DNA from: an uncultured Pseudomonadales bacterium
GTDB lineage: Bacteria; Pseudomonadota; Gammaproteobacteria; Pseudomonadales; Azotimanducaceae
Direction: 5' to 3'
Assembly (NCBI GenBank): GCA_951813515.1
Contig: OX638346.1
Span: 3,403,617 to 3,467,616, forward strand
Length of the DNA stretch: 64,000 bases
How positions within the stretch are numbered: position 1 is the stretch's first letter; each line of letters opens with the position of its first letter. Made by a program: the position numbers and the translations under genes. Shown one piece after another: positions 8,532 through 16,522 of this stretch. The notes beneath the pieces are model-generated. The model was not told where the DNA came from. It worked only from the letters and a program-made list of their open reading frames with translations, and made no database searches.

Positions 8532-8811
8532 GGGTATCCGTTAAGTGAAGTGAAAGACCGTCTCTGGTGGTTTCATGGTAGGGCCACAGTCGCCTGATCC
8601 GCCGGACCAAGCGCATGATACGCGATCAATGCCTTTGCGGGACCGTTGCGGGCGCTAGGGAACAGCGGGGACTCCTTGGCCGGATATCATATGGTTCCGA
8701 AAAAACATATGAACGCTCCACGGCAGTAGATTGTTATGATCCGTTGAAGTGTTGTTCGGCGGAACCATCAAGCCGGTGGAGGACAGATCCTGATTGCGGG
8801 AAGGAGAAGGC
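8532..8811. promoter_or_regulatory. Divergent control region between the RraA-like and SDR genes
   Basis: This 280-nt gap must carry promoters for both directions. Visible symmetry is CATATG-N12-CATATG at about 8689-8712 and GTTC-GGCG-GAAC near 8753. No exact TNGTNNNACNA operator was found here, so co-regulation with the TonB receptor is not shown. Confidence 0.35.
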
Positions 8812-9564
8812 ATGAGATTTGATAACAAGATCGCAATCGTTGCCGGGGGCGCAAGGGATATTGGCCGTGCCGTCTCCGAGAAACTCGCTGCGGAAGGCGC
8901 AAAGGTCGTGGTCAACTTCTGCAACAGCGAAGAAGGCGCACATGCAACAGTGGAGGGGATTCGGAGTGCTGGCGGCGCTGCAGTTGCGGTCAAGGGCGAC
9001 ATGACAGTGGCCGCTGATGTGGCAAATGTCGTGCAGGTCGCCCAGGCGAACTACGGAAACGCCATCGACGTGCTCGTGAACGTGGTGGGTGGCCTGGTGG
9101 CCAGAAAGTCGTTGCTGGAGATGGACGAATCCTTCTTGGAGCATGTGATGAGACTGAATGTCACGAGCACTTTCCTGACCACCAAGGCGGTCATTCCACA
9201 CATGGGCGACGGTGGTGCGATCATCAATTTCGCTTCCCAAGCGGGGCGGGACGGTGGCGGTTCCGGCGCTGCAGCCTACGGGGCCTCAAAGGCAGCGGTC
9301 ATCGGGTTTACGCGGGCGATAGCCAAGGAATTTGGCCCCGCCAACATCCGCGTCAATTGCGTATGCCCGGGAATGATCAGCACCACTTTTCATGACACGT
9401 TCACGCAGGATGAGGTGCGAGCCAACGTAGCCGCGGGCACCGCGCTTCGGCGCGAAGGACAAACGAGTGAAGTGGCTGATTTGGTGGCTTATCTTGCGTC
9501 CTCTGAATCGAGCTTCATCAACGGCGCCAGTGTCGACATTAACGGGGGCACGGTATTCTCATAG
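8812..9564 (+). CDS. Short-chain dehydrogenase/reductase
   Basis: A 250-residue classical SDR that should use NAD(P)H. The nucleotide loop reads GGARDIGRA, with the canonical first Thr replaced by Ala-Gly. The structural motif NVVGG stands in the place of NNAG. The catalytic Ser is in NFASQAG and YGASKAA supplies Tyr and Lys. It ends SVDINGGTVFS as SDRs do. The ATG at 8812 follows an AAGGAG; a TTG 18 nt upstream is less likely. Next to a KDG-type kinase and an RraA-like protein it may be a keto-sugar-acid reductase of the DEH-reductase/KduD kind (inference). Confidence 0.85.
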   Translation: MRFDNKIAIVAGGARDIGRAVSEKLAAEGAKVVVNFCNSEEGAHATVEGIRSAGGAAVAVKGDMTVAADVANVVQVAQANYGNAIDVLVNVVGGLVARKSLLEMDESFLEHVMRLNVTSTFLTTKAVIPHMGDGGAIINFASQAGRDGGGSGAAAYGASKAAVIGFTRAIAKEFGPANIRVNCVCPGMISTTFHDTFTQDEVRANVAAGTALRREGQTSEVADLVAYLASSESSFINGASVDINGGTVFS

Positions 9565-9650
9565 TGCTCCATCTCGATTTGACGTGGGTCGTCGCGGGAA
9601 GGATCTGAACCCGCAACGATGACCAGGACTCAGACATTGGAGGAACATCG

Positions 9651-9941
9651 ATGGCTGCAGAAAAACTGAATGACGAGGCGCTGCAATCCGCGCTCGCCGA
9701 ACTCGATGGCTGGGCGCTGGACGATGCCGGCACGGGCATCGAGAAGACGTTCCGGTTCGACGACTTCAACGCCGCCTTCGGTTTCATGGGTCGGGCGGCG
9801 CTAAAGGCCGAGCAGATGAATCACCATCCGGAATGGTTCAACGTCTGGAACCGGGTCGAGGTGCGCCTGTCCACGCACGACGCCGGCGGGGTCACGTCCC
9901 TCGACATCGCGCTTGCGGGCTTCATGGACGGAGTCGCCTGA
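9651..9941 (+). CDS. phhB: 4a-hydroxytetrahydrobiopterin (pterin-4a-carbinolamine) dehydratase
   Basis: A 96-residue protein, full length for the family, that dehydrates 4a-hydroxytetrahydropterin so the cofactor of aromatic amino acid hydroxylases can be recycled. The active-site motif NHHPEW (His58, His59) is present, as are the N-terminal LDGWAL and the C-terminal [14 protein letters not shown]. No hydroxylase gene lies nearby, so its partner must be elsewhere. It stands as a single gene, convergent with the HAD protein. Confidence 0.93.
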   Translation: MAAEKLNDEALQSALAELDGWALDDAGTGIEKTFRFDDFNAAFGFMGRAALKAEQMNHHPEWFNVWNRVEVRLSTHDAGGVTSLDIALAGFMDGVA

Positions 9942-9983
9942 CGGCGCCTCCCGGGCCGACGATGGCGGCCCTTCAGTATTCGC

Positions 9984-10331
9984 CTACGTCCCTTCGGACC
10001 AGGGTCTGTCCGTTGCTTCGTGCGGCCAGAGAAACTCGAAGCCGGCCTTTTCCGCAGGACGCTTGTCGAGGTCCTCGCGATCGCCGATGTGGTAGTACAC
10101 CTCGGCTTCGAAATCGGCCTTGACGTCTTCGAGCATGTGTTTCGACACGGTGAAGTCGACCTCGATGCCGTGCCGTTCCCACATGGCCCGCTGCGCGCTG
10201 ATGGGTCGGTCCGAACAGCTGCCGACGAGGAATCCGTGGCCTTTCACCTCGCGAACGAAGTCCATGGTCAGGACTCCCGGCGGGTCGCCTTCCTCCAGCG
10301 TCCCGTCAATGTCGAAGCTGATCAAAATCAT
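9984..10331 (-). CDS. Small HAD-superfamily hydrolase-like protein
   Basis: A 115-residue protein starting MILISFDIDGTL, the HAD motif I with nucleophile Asp7 and acid/base Asp9. Later come GSCSDRPISAQRAMW (motif II-like) and HIGDREDLDKRPAEKAGFEFLW (motif IV-like). It is a minimal HAD domain without a cap. The start at 10331 has AAGGAAG upstream; a longer in-frame ORF reaching into the next gene is an artefact. It follows the first thiolase gene by 17 nt and is probably co-transcribed with it. Substrate unknown. Confidence 0.75.
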   Translation of the reverse strand: MILISFDIDGTLEEGDPPGVLTMDFVREVKGHGFLVGSCSDRPISAQRAMWERHGIEVDFTVSKHMLEDVKADFEAEVYYHIGDREDLDKRPAEKAGFEFLWPHEATDRPWSEGT

Positions 10332-10348
10332 TCTGTTACTTCCTTCTG

Positions 10349-11674
10349 TCAATAGTCCGGCGTGGCGCTCCAGCAAGTGAAGTTGCCGCCTGTCGGCATC
10401 GGGCCGCCGGACACGCCGATCACCGGCTCGACGCCTGTCACCTGGCGCTCCCCGGCGCGGCGCTGGATTTGCTGGATGCAATCCGTGTGCATCCAGAACC
10501 GGCTGCGCCCGCTGCCGATGTTGCCGCCGCTCGGCGACACCGGGTTGGGTCCGCTGATGCTGATGTCTGTCTGGTAGAAGTCGAGCGCCTCTCCGGGCTG
10601 CACACCCCGGTATCGGATCCCTTCCATGTGGAACTGGTGGAACTGCGGGAACCCGTCGTACAGGTTCTCGAAGGAGACGTCGTCCACGGTGATGCCCGCC
10701 GCCTCCAGCAGCTTGCGCCCGCTACTGGCGCACTCTGCCTCCACTTCGTCCAGGGTGGGCACGAAACTGCGCCCCTGGCCCCGGCTGGATGCGTGACCCA
10801 GGATGTAGACCGGCTTCTGCTTCAGGTGCCGAGCCCGCTCGGCGGTGGTGAAGAGGTACGCCGCGGAACACATGATCGGTATGTCGTTGTCGAACAGGTT
10901 CGCGGGCTTGGCGATCCAGCGCGCGGCCTTGTAGTCCTCCGGTGTGATTTCCTCCGGCCGGTGCTGCGCCCAGTAGCCCTCGGGGAACTTGAGCCCGTTG
11001 CGCCTCGAATTCGAGATGAACGGGGCCATCATGTCGTGGTTCTTGCCGTACTTGCGGCAGTACTCGGCGAACTGGATCGCCGTGCCATAGCAGGCGGGCG
11101 CGCCCCAGAGCGAACGCAGGGCGGGCGTTCCTGGTATCGCATCGTCCGCGTTCGGTCCGCTCTGGTAGTAGCGGCCGGGCAGGTTGTGCCAGGCCTTGAG
11201 CACGAGGCAGGTGTGCGCGAGGCCGTCGCCAATCGCCTGGGCGGCGACCACGATGGCGTTCGACATGCAGCCCGGACCGTAGATCGTGAACTTGTTGCCC
11301 GTGAGTTCCGGCATGTTCTTCAGGATCCACTCGGCGCTGAGTTGGGTGATGCCGTCCAGTGGCGCGTCGGTCGTGTTGTAGGCGTTGATCACGTCCCACG
11401 GCAACTCTTGCCCGCGGGGCCAGAATGCCCCGGTGGTCGTGCGTTCATCCATCACGAGTCCATCGATGTCCTCGGGGTTCACGCCCGCGTCTTCGATGGC
11501 CCGGCGCAACGCGATAAGGCTGATGGCGCCGAGCGAGGTGTCCGCCTCGCCGTCCCAGCGCCGGGATGTTGGACCATGTCCGATCCCCACGGCCGCGACT
11601 TTCCCGCGGTGTTCCCATACTCCCAGACCCTCCCGGGAGCGGTACATCGATTGGGGTGCGTTCTCGGTGCTCAT
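10349..11674 (-). CDS. SCP2-type thiolase-like protein, copy A of a tandem pair
   Basis: A 441-residue thiolase-superfamily protein of the lipid-transfer/SCP2 type. It has VAAVGIGHGPTSRRW at the N-terminus and DIDGLVMDERTT in the middle. The candidate nucleophile is Cys136 in YGPGCMSNAIVVAAQAIG, and SPSGGNIGSGRSRFWM lies near the end. Family members act in fatty-acid or steroid side-chain degradation; several work with a DUF35 partner as retro-aldolases (Ltp2-type). The DUF35 gene two genes upstream supports this. By my count it differs from copy B at 27 of 441 positions. AGGAGAG precedes the start. Confidence 0.85.
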   Translation of the reverse strand: MSTENAPQSMYRSREGLGVWEHRGKVAAVGIGHGPTSRRWDGEADTSLGAISLIALRRAIEDAGVNPEDIDGLVMDERTTTGAFWPRGQELPWDVINAYNTTDAPLDGITQLSAEWILKNMPELTGNKFTIYGPGCMSNAIVVAAQAIGDGLAHTCLVLKAWHNLPGRYYQSGPNADDAIPGTPALRSLWGAPACYGTAIQFAEYCRKYGKNHDMMAPFISNSRRNGLKFPEGYWAQHRPEEITPEDYKAARWIAKPANLFDNDIPIMCSAAYLFTTAERARHLKQKPVYILGHASSRGQGRSFVPTLDEVEAECASSGRKLLEAAGITVDDVSFENLYDGFPQFHQFHMEGIRYRGVQPGEALDFYQTDISISGPNPVSPSGGNIGSGRSRFWMHTDCIQQIQRRAGERQVTGVEPVIGVSGGPMPTGGNFTCWSATPDY

Positions 11675-11742
11675 TGAATCTCTCCTACCGCGCCGCCCGT
11701 GAGCGTTCCGGGGGCTGCGGATTCAGACGCCGGTTGCTTGTA

Positions 11743-13068
11743 TCAATAGTCGCCGGTGGCGCTCCAGCACGTGAAGTTGCCACCTGTCGGCATCGGGCCG
11801 CCGGACACGCCGATCACCGGCTCGACCCCCGTCACCTGGCGTTCCCCGGCGCGGCGCTGGATTTGCTGGATGCAGTCAGTGTGCATCCAGAAACGGCTAC
11901 GGCCGCTGCCGATATTGCCGCCGCTCGGCGACACCGGGTTGGGTCCGCCGATGCTGATGTCCGTCTGGTAGAAGTCGAGCGCCTCGCCGGGCTGGATGCC
12001 CCGATAGCGAAGTCCTTCCATGTGGAACTGGTGGAACTGCGGAAACCCGTCGTACAGGTTCTCGAAGGAGACGTCGTCCACGGTGATGCCCGCCGCCTCC
12101 AGCAGCTTGCGCCCGCTACTGGCGCACTCTGCCTCCACTTCGTCCAGCGTGGGCACGAAACTGCGCGCCTGGCCCCGGCTGGATGCGTGGCCCAGGATGT
12201 AGACGGGCTTCCGCTTCAGGTGTTGGGCACGTTCGGCCGTCGTGAACAGATAGGCCGCGGAACACATGATCGGTATGTCGTTGTCAAACAGGTTCGCGGG
12301 CTTGGCGATCCAGCGCGCGGCCTTGTAGTCCTCGGGGGTGATCTCCTCCGGGCGGTGCTGTGCCCAGTAGCCCTCGGGGAACTTGAGCCCGTTGCGCCTC
12401 GAGTTCGAGATGAACGGGGCCATCATGTCGTGGTTCTTGCCGTACTTGCGGCAGTACTCGGCGAACTGGATCGCCGTGCCGTAGCAGGCGGGCGCCCCCC
12501 ACAGCGACCGCATGGCGGCGGTTCCCGGAATGGCGTCGTCGGCGTTCGGTCCGCTCTGGTAGTAGCGGCCGGGCAGGTTGTGCCAGGCCTTGAGCACGAG
12601 GCAGGTGTGAGCGCGCCCCTCGCCGATCGCCTGGGCTGCGACGACGATGGCGTTCGACATGCAGACCGGAGCGTACATCGTGAACTGCACCCCGGCGAGT
12701 TCGGGCATGTTCTTGAGAATCCACTCGGCGCTCAACTGGGTGATGCCGTCGAGCGGAGCATCGGTTCGGTTGTAGGCGTTGATCACGTCCCAGGGCAGTT
12801 CCTGGTCGCGGGGCCAGAAGGCGCCCGTGGTCGTGCGCTCGTCCATGACGAGTCCGTCGATATCTGCGGGATTCACCCCCGCGTCTTCGATTGCCTTGCG
12901 CAACGCGAGGAGGCTGATGGCGCCGACCGAGGTGTCCGCCTTGCCGTCCCAGCGCCGTGATGTGGGTCCATGTCCGATCCCCACGGCCGCGACCTGACCG
13001 CGGTGTTCCCATACCCCGAGTCCCTCCCGGGCCCGGTACATCGATTGAGGTGCGTTCGGCGTGCTCAT
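11743..13068 (-). CDS. SCP2-type thiolase-like protein, copy B of a tandem pair
   Basis: This 441-residue paralogue of copy A has the same length and about 94 percent identity by eye. Six of the 27 differences fall between residues 125 and 135, just before Cys136 (FTMYAPVCMSNAI here, FTIYGPGCMSNAI in copy A), so substrate or partner preference may have shifted. The start at 13068 overlaps the DUF35 stop by one base (TGATG), showing tight coupling; an upstream ATG inside DUF35 is less likely. All catalytic-looking residues are kept. Confidence 0.85.
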   Translation of the reverse strand: MSTPNAPQSMYRAREGLGVWEHRGQVAAVGIGHGPTSRRWDGKADTSVGAISLLALRKAIEDAGVNPADIDGLVMDERTTTGAFWPRDQELPWDVINAYNRTDAPLDGITQLSAEWILKNMPELAGVQFTMYAPVCMSNAIVVAAQAIGEGRAHTCLVLKAWHNLPGRYYQSGPNADDAIPGTAAMRSLWGAPACYGTAIQFAEYCRKYGKNHDMMAPFISNSRRNGLKFPEGYWAQHRPEEITPEDYKAARWIAKPANLFDNDIPIMCSAAYLFTTAERAQHLKRKPVYILGHASSRGQARSFVPTLDEVEAECASSGRKLLEAAGITVDDVSFENLYDGFPQFHQFHMEGLRYRGIQPGEALDFYQTDISIGGPNPVSPSGGNIGSGRSRFWMHTDCIQQIQRRAGERQVTGVEPVIGVSGGPMPTGGNFTCWSATGDY

Positions 13069-13481
13069 CAGGAGTCGCCAACAACCCGCCACTCGGGAAC
13101 TTTCTGCCCATTGGCCGCAGTTTCAAACACCAGTTCGACGGCGGCGCCGACCGGCACTTCGTCCACCGGCGTGCCGGGCAGATGCGAATACATCTGGATG
13201 CCCGGATCCTCGTCGAGGTTGATCACGGCGCAGTTGAATGGCTGGTCGTCCTGCAGAAGCCGTATCGGACAGTCGTGGACGACACCGTAGTGGTAGATGC
13301 GGCCCCGGCCGCTCATCTGTTTCCATTCCAGCGCCGCGTCCGACCCGCACTTCCCGCAGACCGGCGCCGGCGGATGCTGCAGCCGGTCGCAGTCCCGGCA
13401 ATTCTGGATGACCAGGCGCTCCTCGTTGGCGGCTTCCCAGAACGGCCGCGTCAAGTCGTCGGGAATAACACCCTGTTTCAT
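13068..13481 (-). CDS. DUF35/OB-fold zinc-ribbon protein (thiolase partner)
   Basis: A 137-residue protein with an N-terminal rubredoxin-like zinc ribbon (Cys28, Cys31, Cys42, Cys45 in CRDC...CGKCG) and a C-terminal OB fold (GRGRIYHYGVVHDCPI...). Such proteins form complexes with SCP2-type thiolases or bind acyl-CoA. It is the first gene of a minus-strand unit with both thiolase copies. The start MKQGVIPDDL at 13481 is preferred to an upstream ATG because the family N-terminus begins here. Confidence 0.88.
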   Translation of the reverse strand: MKQGVIPDDLTRPFWEAANEERLVIQNCRDCDRLQHPPAPVCGKCGSDAALEWKQMSGRGRIYHYGVVHDCPIRLLQDDQPFNCAVINLDEDPGIQMYSHLPGTPVDEVPVGAAVELVFETAANGQKVPEWRVVGDS

Positions 13482-13624
13482 CCCCACCCCATTTTTCTTC
13501 GGAACGAAACACCGCATTGAATGCGAGAAGGCCGGACAGGTCAACCCGCCAGGTCTACGCGTGGTCTACGCGGCGTGCGTCGAGCCGCGCGAGGCTGGTT
13601 GTGGGCCGGCTTCGCGGCGGTCCG

Positions 13625-14545
13625 CTATAGCCCGCCCTCGAGTCGCGCGAGTTCGTCCTGGAGCATGCCCGCCATGCGATAGACGTGAGAAGGAAACACG
13701 TGCTTGGGCTGCTCGATGGGAGGCGAAGGCACGTCCTTGGCATCCAGCACCAGCGTCAAGTAAGCCAGTTCGGACAACAGCGTGGTAGCGAGATCGTAGA
13801 CATCCGCCGGCGCGATGTCCCGGCGCCGGAGTTCACGCCGCAAGTTCAGCTTCAACGTCGACACGCCGCGTTTCTCGCCGATCACCGTCGCAAGCTCCAG
13901 GCATTCCAGTACCCTGCGGTAGACGTCGGCCGGGACCTTCCCTGGTTCGAGCGGTGGCAGTTCGCCATACACCGGGGTTGACTCGTCTTCGGTCAACGCG
14001 CCGGCGACGTAGGTGGCCGCCAGCTCCAGGCGTCTGTAGACATCCTCGGGCTTGAACTGCCGGTCAATCAGGAAACTCAACTGCCGGCCCGCCTGGACAA
14101 TCTCGCGCAGGACATCCTTCGGTTTCTTGCTGCGGTCGAGAGCGCCGAGTTCCGCGCCGTAGGTCATCCCCAACTCGCGACGCACGGCATCGATCTGAGA
14201 GCTTGCCAGATCGACTACGCCCAACACGTCCGCCGGGACGATCTCCTCCTCCAACAAGGGCGGTGGAGCTGCTCGTTCGGCGCCGGCCAGTTCATCCGCG
14301 AGACGATTGGCTTTCCGCAATAGCGTCAACGCCTGATAGAACACGTGGCGTGACTGCGCATCGACAACGACCCAAGGTTCCGTGGTTTTTTCCGGGCGAC
14401 CCATCACGTCCCGCACCAGGTCTACATTCGCGGAGAGCTGTTCGACCGCCTGGTAGACATGCGCCGGCGTGATCTCCTCGTCGGCGACCGCATGGAATCC
14501 TACGGCTGCCAAGGCCAGTGCCGCCACAACGCTTCGGTTCTTCAC
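13625..14545 (-). CDS. Secreted protein of about eight 39-residue P-x-[DH]-V-Y repeats, function unknown
   Basis: A 306-residue protein starting at a GTG (14545) with GGAGGA 5-6 nt upstream. Residues 1-22 form a signal peptide (VKNRSVVAALALAAVGFHAV). The mature part repeats a turn-helix unit: TPAHVY (26), SRHVFY (65), VPADVL (103), KPKDVL (141), KPEDVY (165), VPADVY (204), APADVY (245), FPSHVY (284). Spacing is 38-41 residues apart from one short unit of about 24. Each motif is followed by a Leu/Ala-rich helix. The repeats suggest an alpha-helical periplasmic solenoid or coiled scaffold. I do not recognise the family. Confidence 0.65.
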   Translation of the reverse strand: MKNRSVVAALALAAVGFHAVADEEITPAHVYQAVEQLSANVDLVRDVMGRPEKTTEPWVVVDAQSRHVFYQALTLLRKANRLADELAGAERAAPPPLLEEEIVPADVLGVVDLASSQIDAVRRELGMTYGAELGALDRSKKPKDVLREIVQAGRQLSFLIDRQFKPEDVYRRLELAATYVAGALTEDESTPVYGELPPLEPGKVPADVYRRVLECLELATVIGEKRGVSTLKLNLRRELRRRDIAPADVYDLATTLLSELAYLTLVLDAKDVPSPPIEQPKHVFPSHVYRMAGMLQDELARLEGGL

Positions 14546-14651
14546 GATAGTCCTCCGTGGCCAGGGCCGAAGCATCATATCGCGGAATTGTTGACGGGGA
14601 CGCCGTCTTGGGCAAACCTCATCGACACACCGAGCAGCGGAGCGAGTTCAA

Positions 14652-15368
14652 ATGATAGAGCGACGAGTTGAGATCGAAACACCGGACGGCAGCATGACGA
14701 CCTTCGAGTTTCACCCGGAGGAGGGCGGTCCCTACCCGATCGTGCTTTACCTCATGGATGCGCCGAGCATCCGGCCAGGCTTGATGGATATGGCGTCGAG
14801 GCTTGCGACCGCTGGCTACTACGTATTGATGCCGTATCTCTATTACCGCGTGAGCCCGTACCACGAACTGGGCGAAGACGACGACAGGCGTGCCCTCATG
14901 CAGAGCGTCACGCGTCATGGAATCATCCCGGATGCCGAAGCGATGCTCGAGTTCGCCTCGCACAACGACAAGGCGGACTCCGACGGCAAGATCGGCGCCG
15001 TCGGCTTCTGCATGAGCGGACCGCTCGTCATGGCGCTGGCGCAGACCATGCCGGACAAGGTGGGCGCCATCGCGTCCCTGCACGGCGCCTGGGTCGTGAC
15101 CCACGAGGATGACTCACCGCACCGCCAGATCGACCGGATCAAGGCCGAAGTCTATTTCGGATGGGCAGATGAGGATCCCACGGCGACCGTGGACGACATG
15201 AAGGTCATGGACCAAGCCATGTCCGACGCGGGAATCAACTATCGAATCGACTTCATGGAAGGCGCGATGCACGGGTTTGCGCCTCCCGGGGGCGAGCGCT
15301 ACCACCGGCAGGCGGCCGAGAAGCACTGGGAGCGGGTGCACAGCATGTTTCGACGCAATCTCGGGTGA
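14652..15368 (+). CDS. Dienelactone hydrolase-family protein
   Basis: A 238-residue alpha/beta hydrolase. The nucleophile elbow is GFCMSG with Cys120, as in dienelactone hydrolases; the Asp is probably in FGWADEDPT and the His in GAMHGFAPPGGERYHR. Members hydrolyse dienelactones or other small esters in aromatic or halo-aromatic degradation. No signal peptide is visible. It starts about 100 nt from the divergent repeat-protein gene and does not sit in an obvious aromatic pathway, so substrate is open. Confidence 0.88.
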   Translation: MIERRVEIETPDGSMTTFEFHPEEGGPYPIVLYLMDAPSIRPGLMDMASRLATAGYYVLMPYLYYRVSPYHELGEDDDRRALMQSVTRHGIIPDAEAMLEFASHNDKADSDGKIGAVGFCMSGPLVMALAQTMPDKVGAIASLHGAWVVTHEDDSPHRQIDRIKAEVYFGWADEDPTATVDDMKVMDQAMSDAGINYRIDFMEGAMHGFAPPGGERYHRQAAEKHWERVHSMFRRNLG

Positions 15369-15436
15369 GTCGACAGGCGCCACGTCTTCGCCAACGACAT
15401 TGAGCCCGGACGACCGCAGTTCGGCGGTCCCCGGCC

Positions 15437-16507
15437 TTACGTCGGCGGGCGGAAGTTCTGCGGCTTTGTGACCACGTAGATCGAAGCCCAGGTGCCCAGA
15501 ACCCGGACCGGCGTGGCCGACCATCGTGCCCGGAGGCGGCGCAGCGTTGGCTCGAGCAGATCGCGCCGGGGCGTCAGGAGAACGACTCGCCCGCCGTCGA
15601 CTACAAGATCCAGCATGCGCGCGAGACCGGCTTCGTAGACACCGGGTCTGACTGGGACCTGTTTGCCCCAGGGCAGGTTGGCCATGACTCGATCAAACGT
15701 TCCTGCGTCATGGGGCAGGTCGTCGAGTGCGCACTGCCTGATCGACGCCTTCCCGCCGAGCCGACTCTTCGCGATTGACACGGCGTCGGTCGATTCGTCC
15801 GAACCGAAGACTTTCGACTGCGGAAACCGGGTGCTGCATTCAAGCAGCAACGTGCCGGTGCCGCACATGGGGTCCAGAACCGTTTGCCCGTCGCTCATTT
15901 GGGCAAGTTCAACCATGGCTGCCGCGATCGTCGGCCGCAAGGCGGCGCGGAACTCGGGCGGCCGTCGAGATCTGTATTTCAGTCTCTCGTCGCTGAGTCG
16001 CAACAGCAGTGAGGCGGTTTTGGTCCAGAAGACCCAGAACTCCAGGTCGGCGGGATCGTTCGCTCGCCAACGCGGAAAGGCGCTGCCAATTGTCGACATG
16101 ACGCCCTGGGCGATTTTCTTTCGATGGATTGGGTGGTCCCTGCTCTGCCGCACAAAACAGAAATAGCTCGGCGCCTTCCGGCGACGATGTGGGGCCGCCC
16201 TGGAAAACTGATTTTTGCAGACGATTGCGTCGAGAACGGTCGCCCGCTTCAGTCCGGCACACAGTTTCCGAACGTCTCCGCTCGCGGTGATTCGATCAAT
16301 CCGCGCAATCTGGAGAAATACGTCCTCGATGACGTGCAGGGAGCGCAGACGAGGCAACTGGTCCCGATCCATTCGAAACGATACGAAGTCATGATCGCGA
16401 ATACGGGACGTCGCAATACTCGTGGCGGGAATGCGGGCCAGTGCCTTTGTGACCAACGGTCCCAATCCGGCGAAGCAGGTGACGCCGAGCGTGATCGTGT
16501 TGCCCAT
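15437..16507 (-). CDS. THUMP/UPF0020-type RNA methyltransferase
   Basis: A 356-residue protein with an N-terminal THUMP-like half (residues about 1-140) and a C-terminal Rossmann methyltransferase. The latter shows LDPMCGTGTLLLE (SAM binding), FGSDES and the catalytic NLPWG tetrapeptide, a variant of NPPY. Such enzymes make N2-methylguanosine in tRNA or rRNA (Trm14/RlmL-like). It ends with WASIYVVTKP. It is downstream of, and on the same strand as, the CoA-transferase genes but functionally unrelated. The precise RNA target cannot be read from sequence. Confidence 0.8.
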   Translation of the reverse strand: MGNTITLGVTCFAGLGPLVTKALARIPATSIATSRIRDHDFVSFRMDRDQLPRLRSLHVIEDVFLQIARIDRITASGDVRKLCAGLKRATVLDAIVCKNQFSRAAPHRRRKAPSYFCFVRQSRDHPIHRKKIAQGVMSTIGSAFPRWRANDPADLEFWVFWTKTASLLLRLSDERLKYRSRRPPEFRAALRPTIAAAMVELAQMSDGQTVLDPMCGTGTLLLECSTRFPQSKVFGSDESTDAVSIAKSRLGGKASIRQCALDDLPHDAGTFDRVMANLPWGKQVPVRPGVYEAGLARMLDLVVDGGRVVLLTPRRDLLEPTLRRLRARWSATPVRVLGTWASIYVVTKPQNFRPPT

Positions 16508-16522
16508 GGCTGGCGACGTGCG

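Noticed and set aside
10469..12960. Two long plus-strand frames (402 and 464 codons) similar to each other
   Set aside because: They are antisense to the two thiolase copies, and their similarity is a by-product of the gene duplication.
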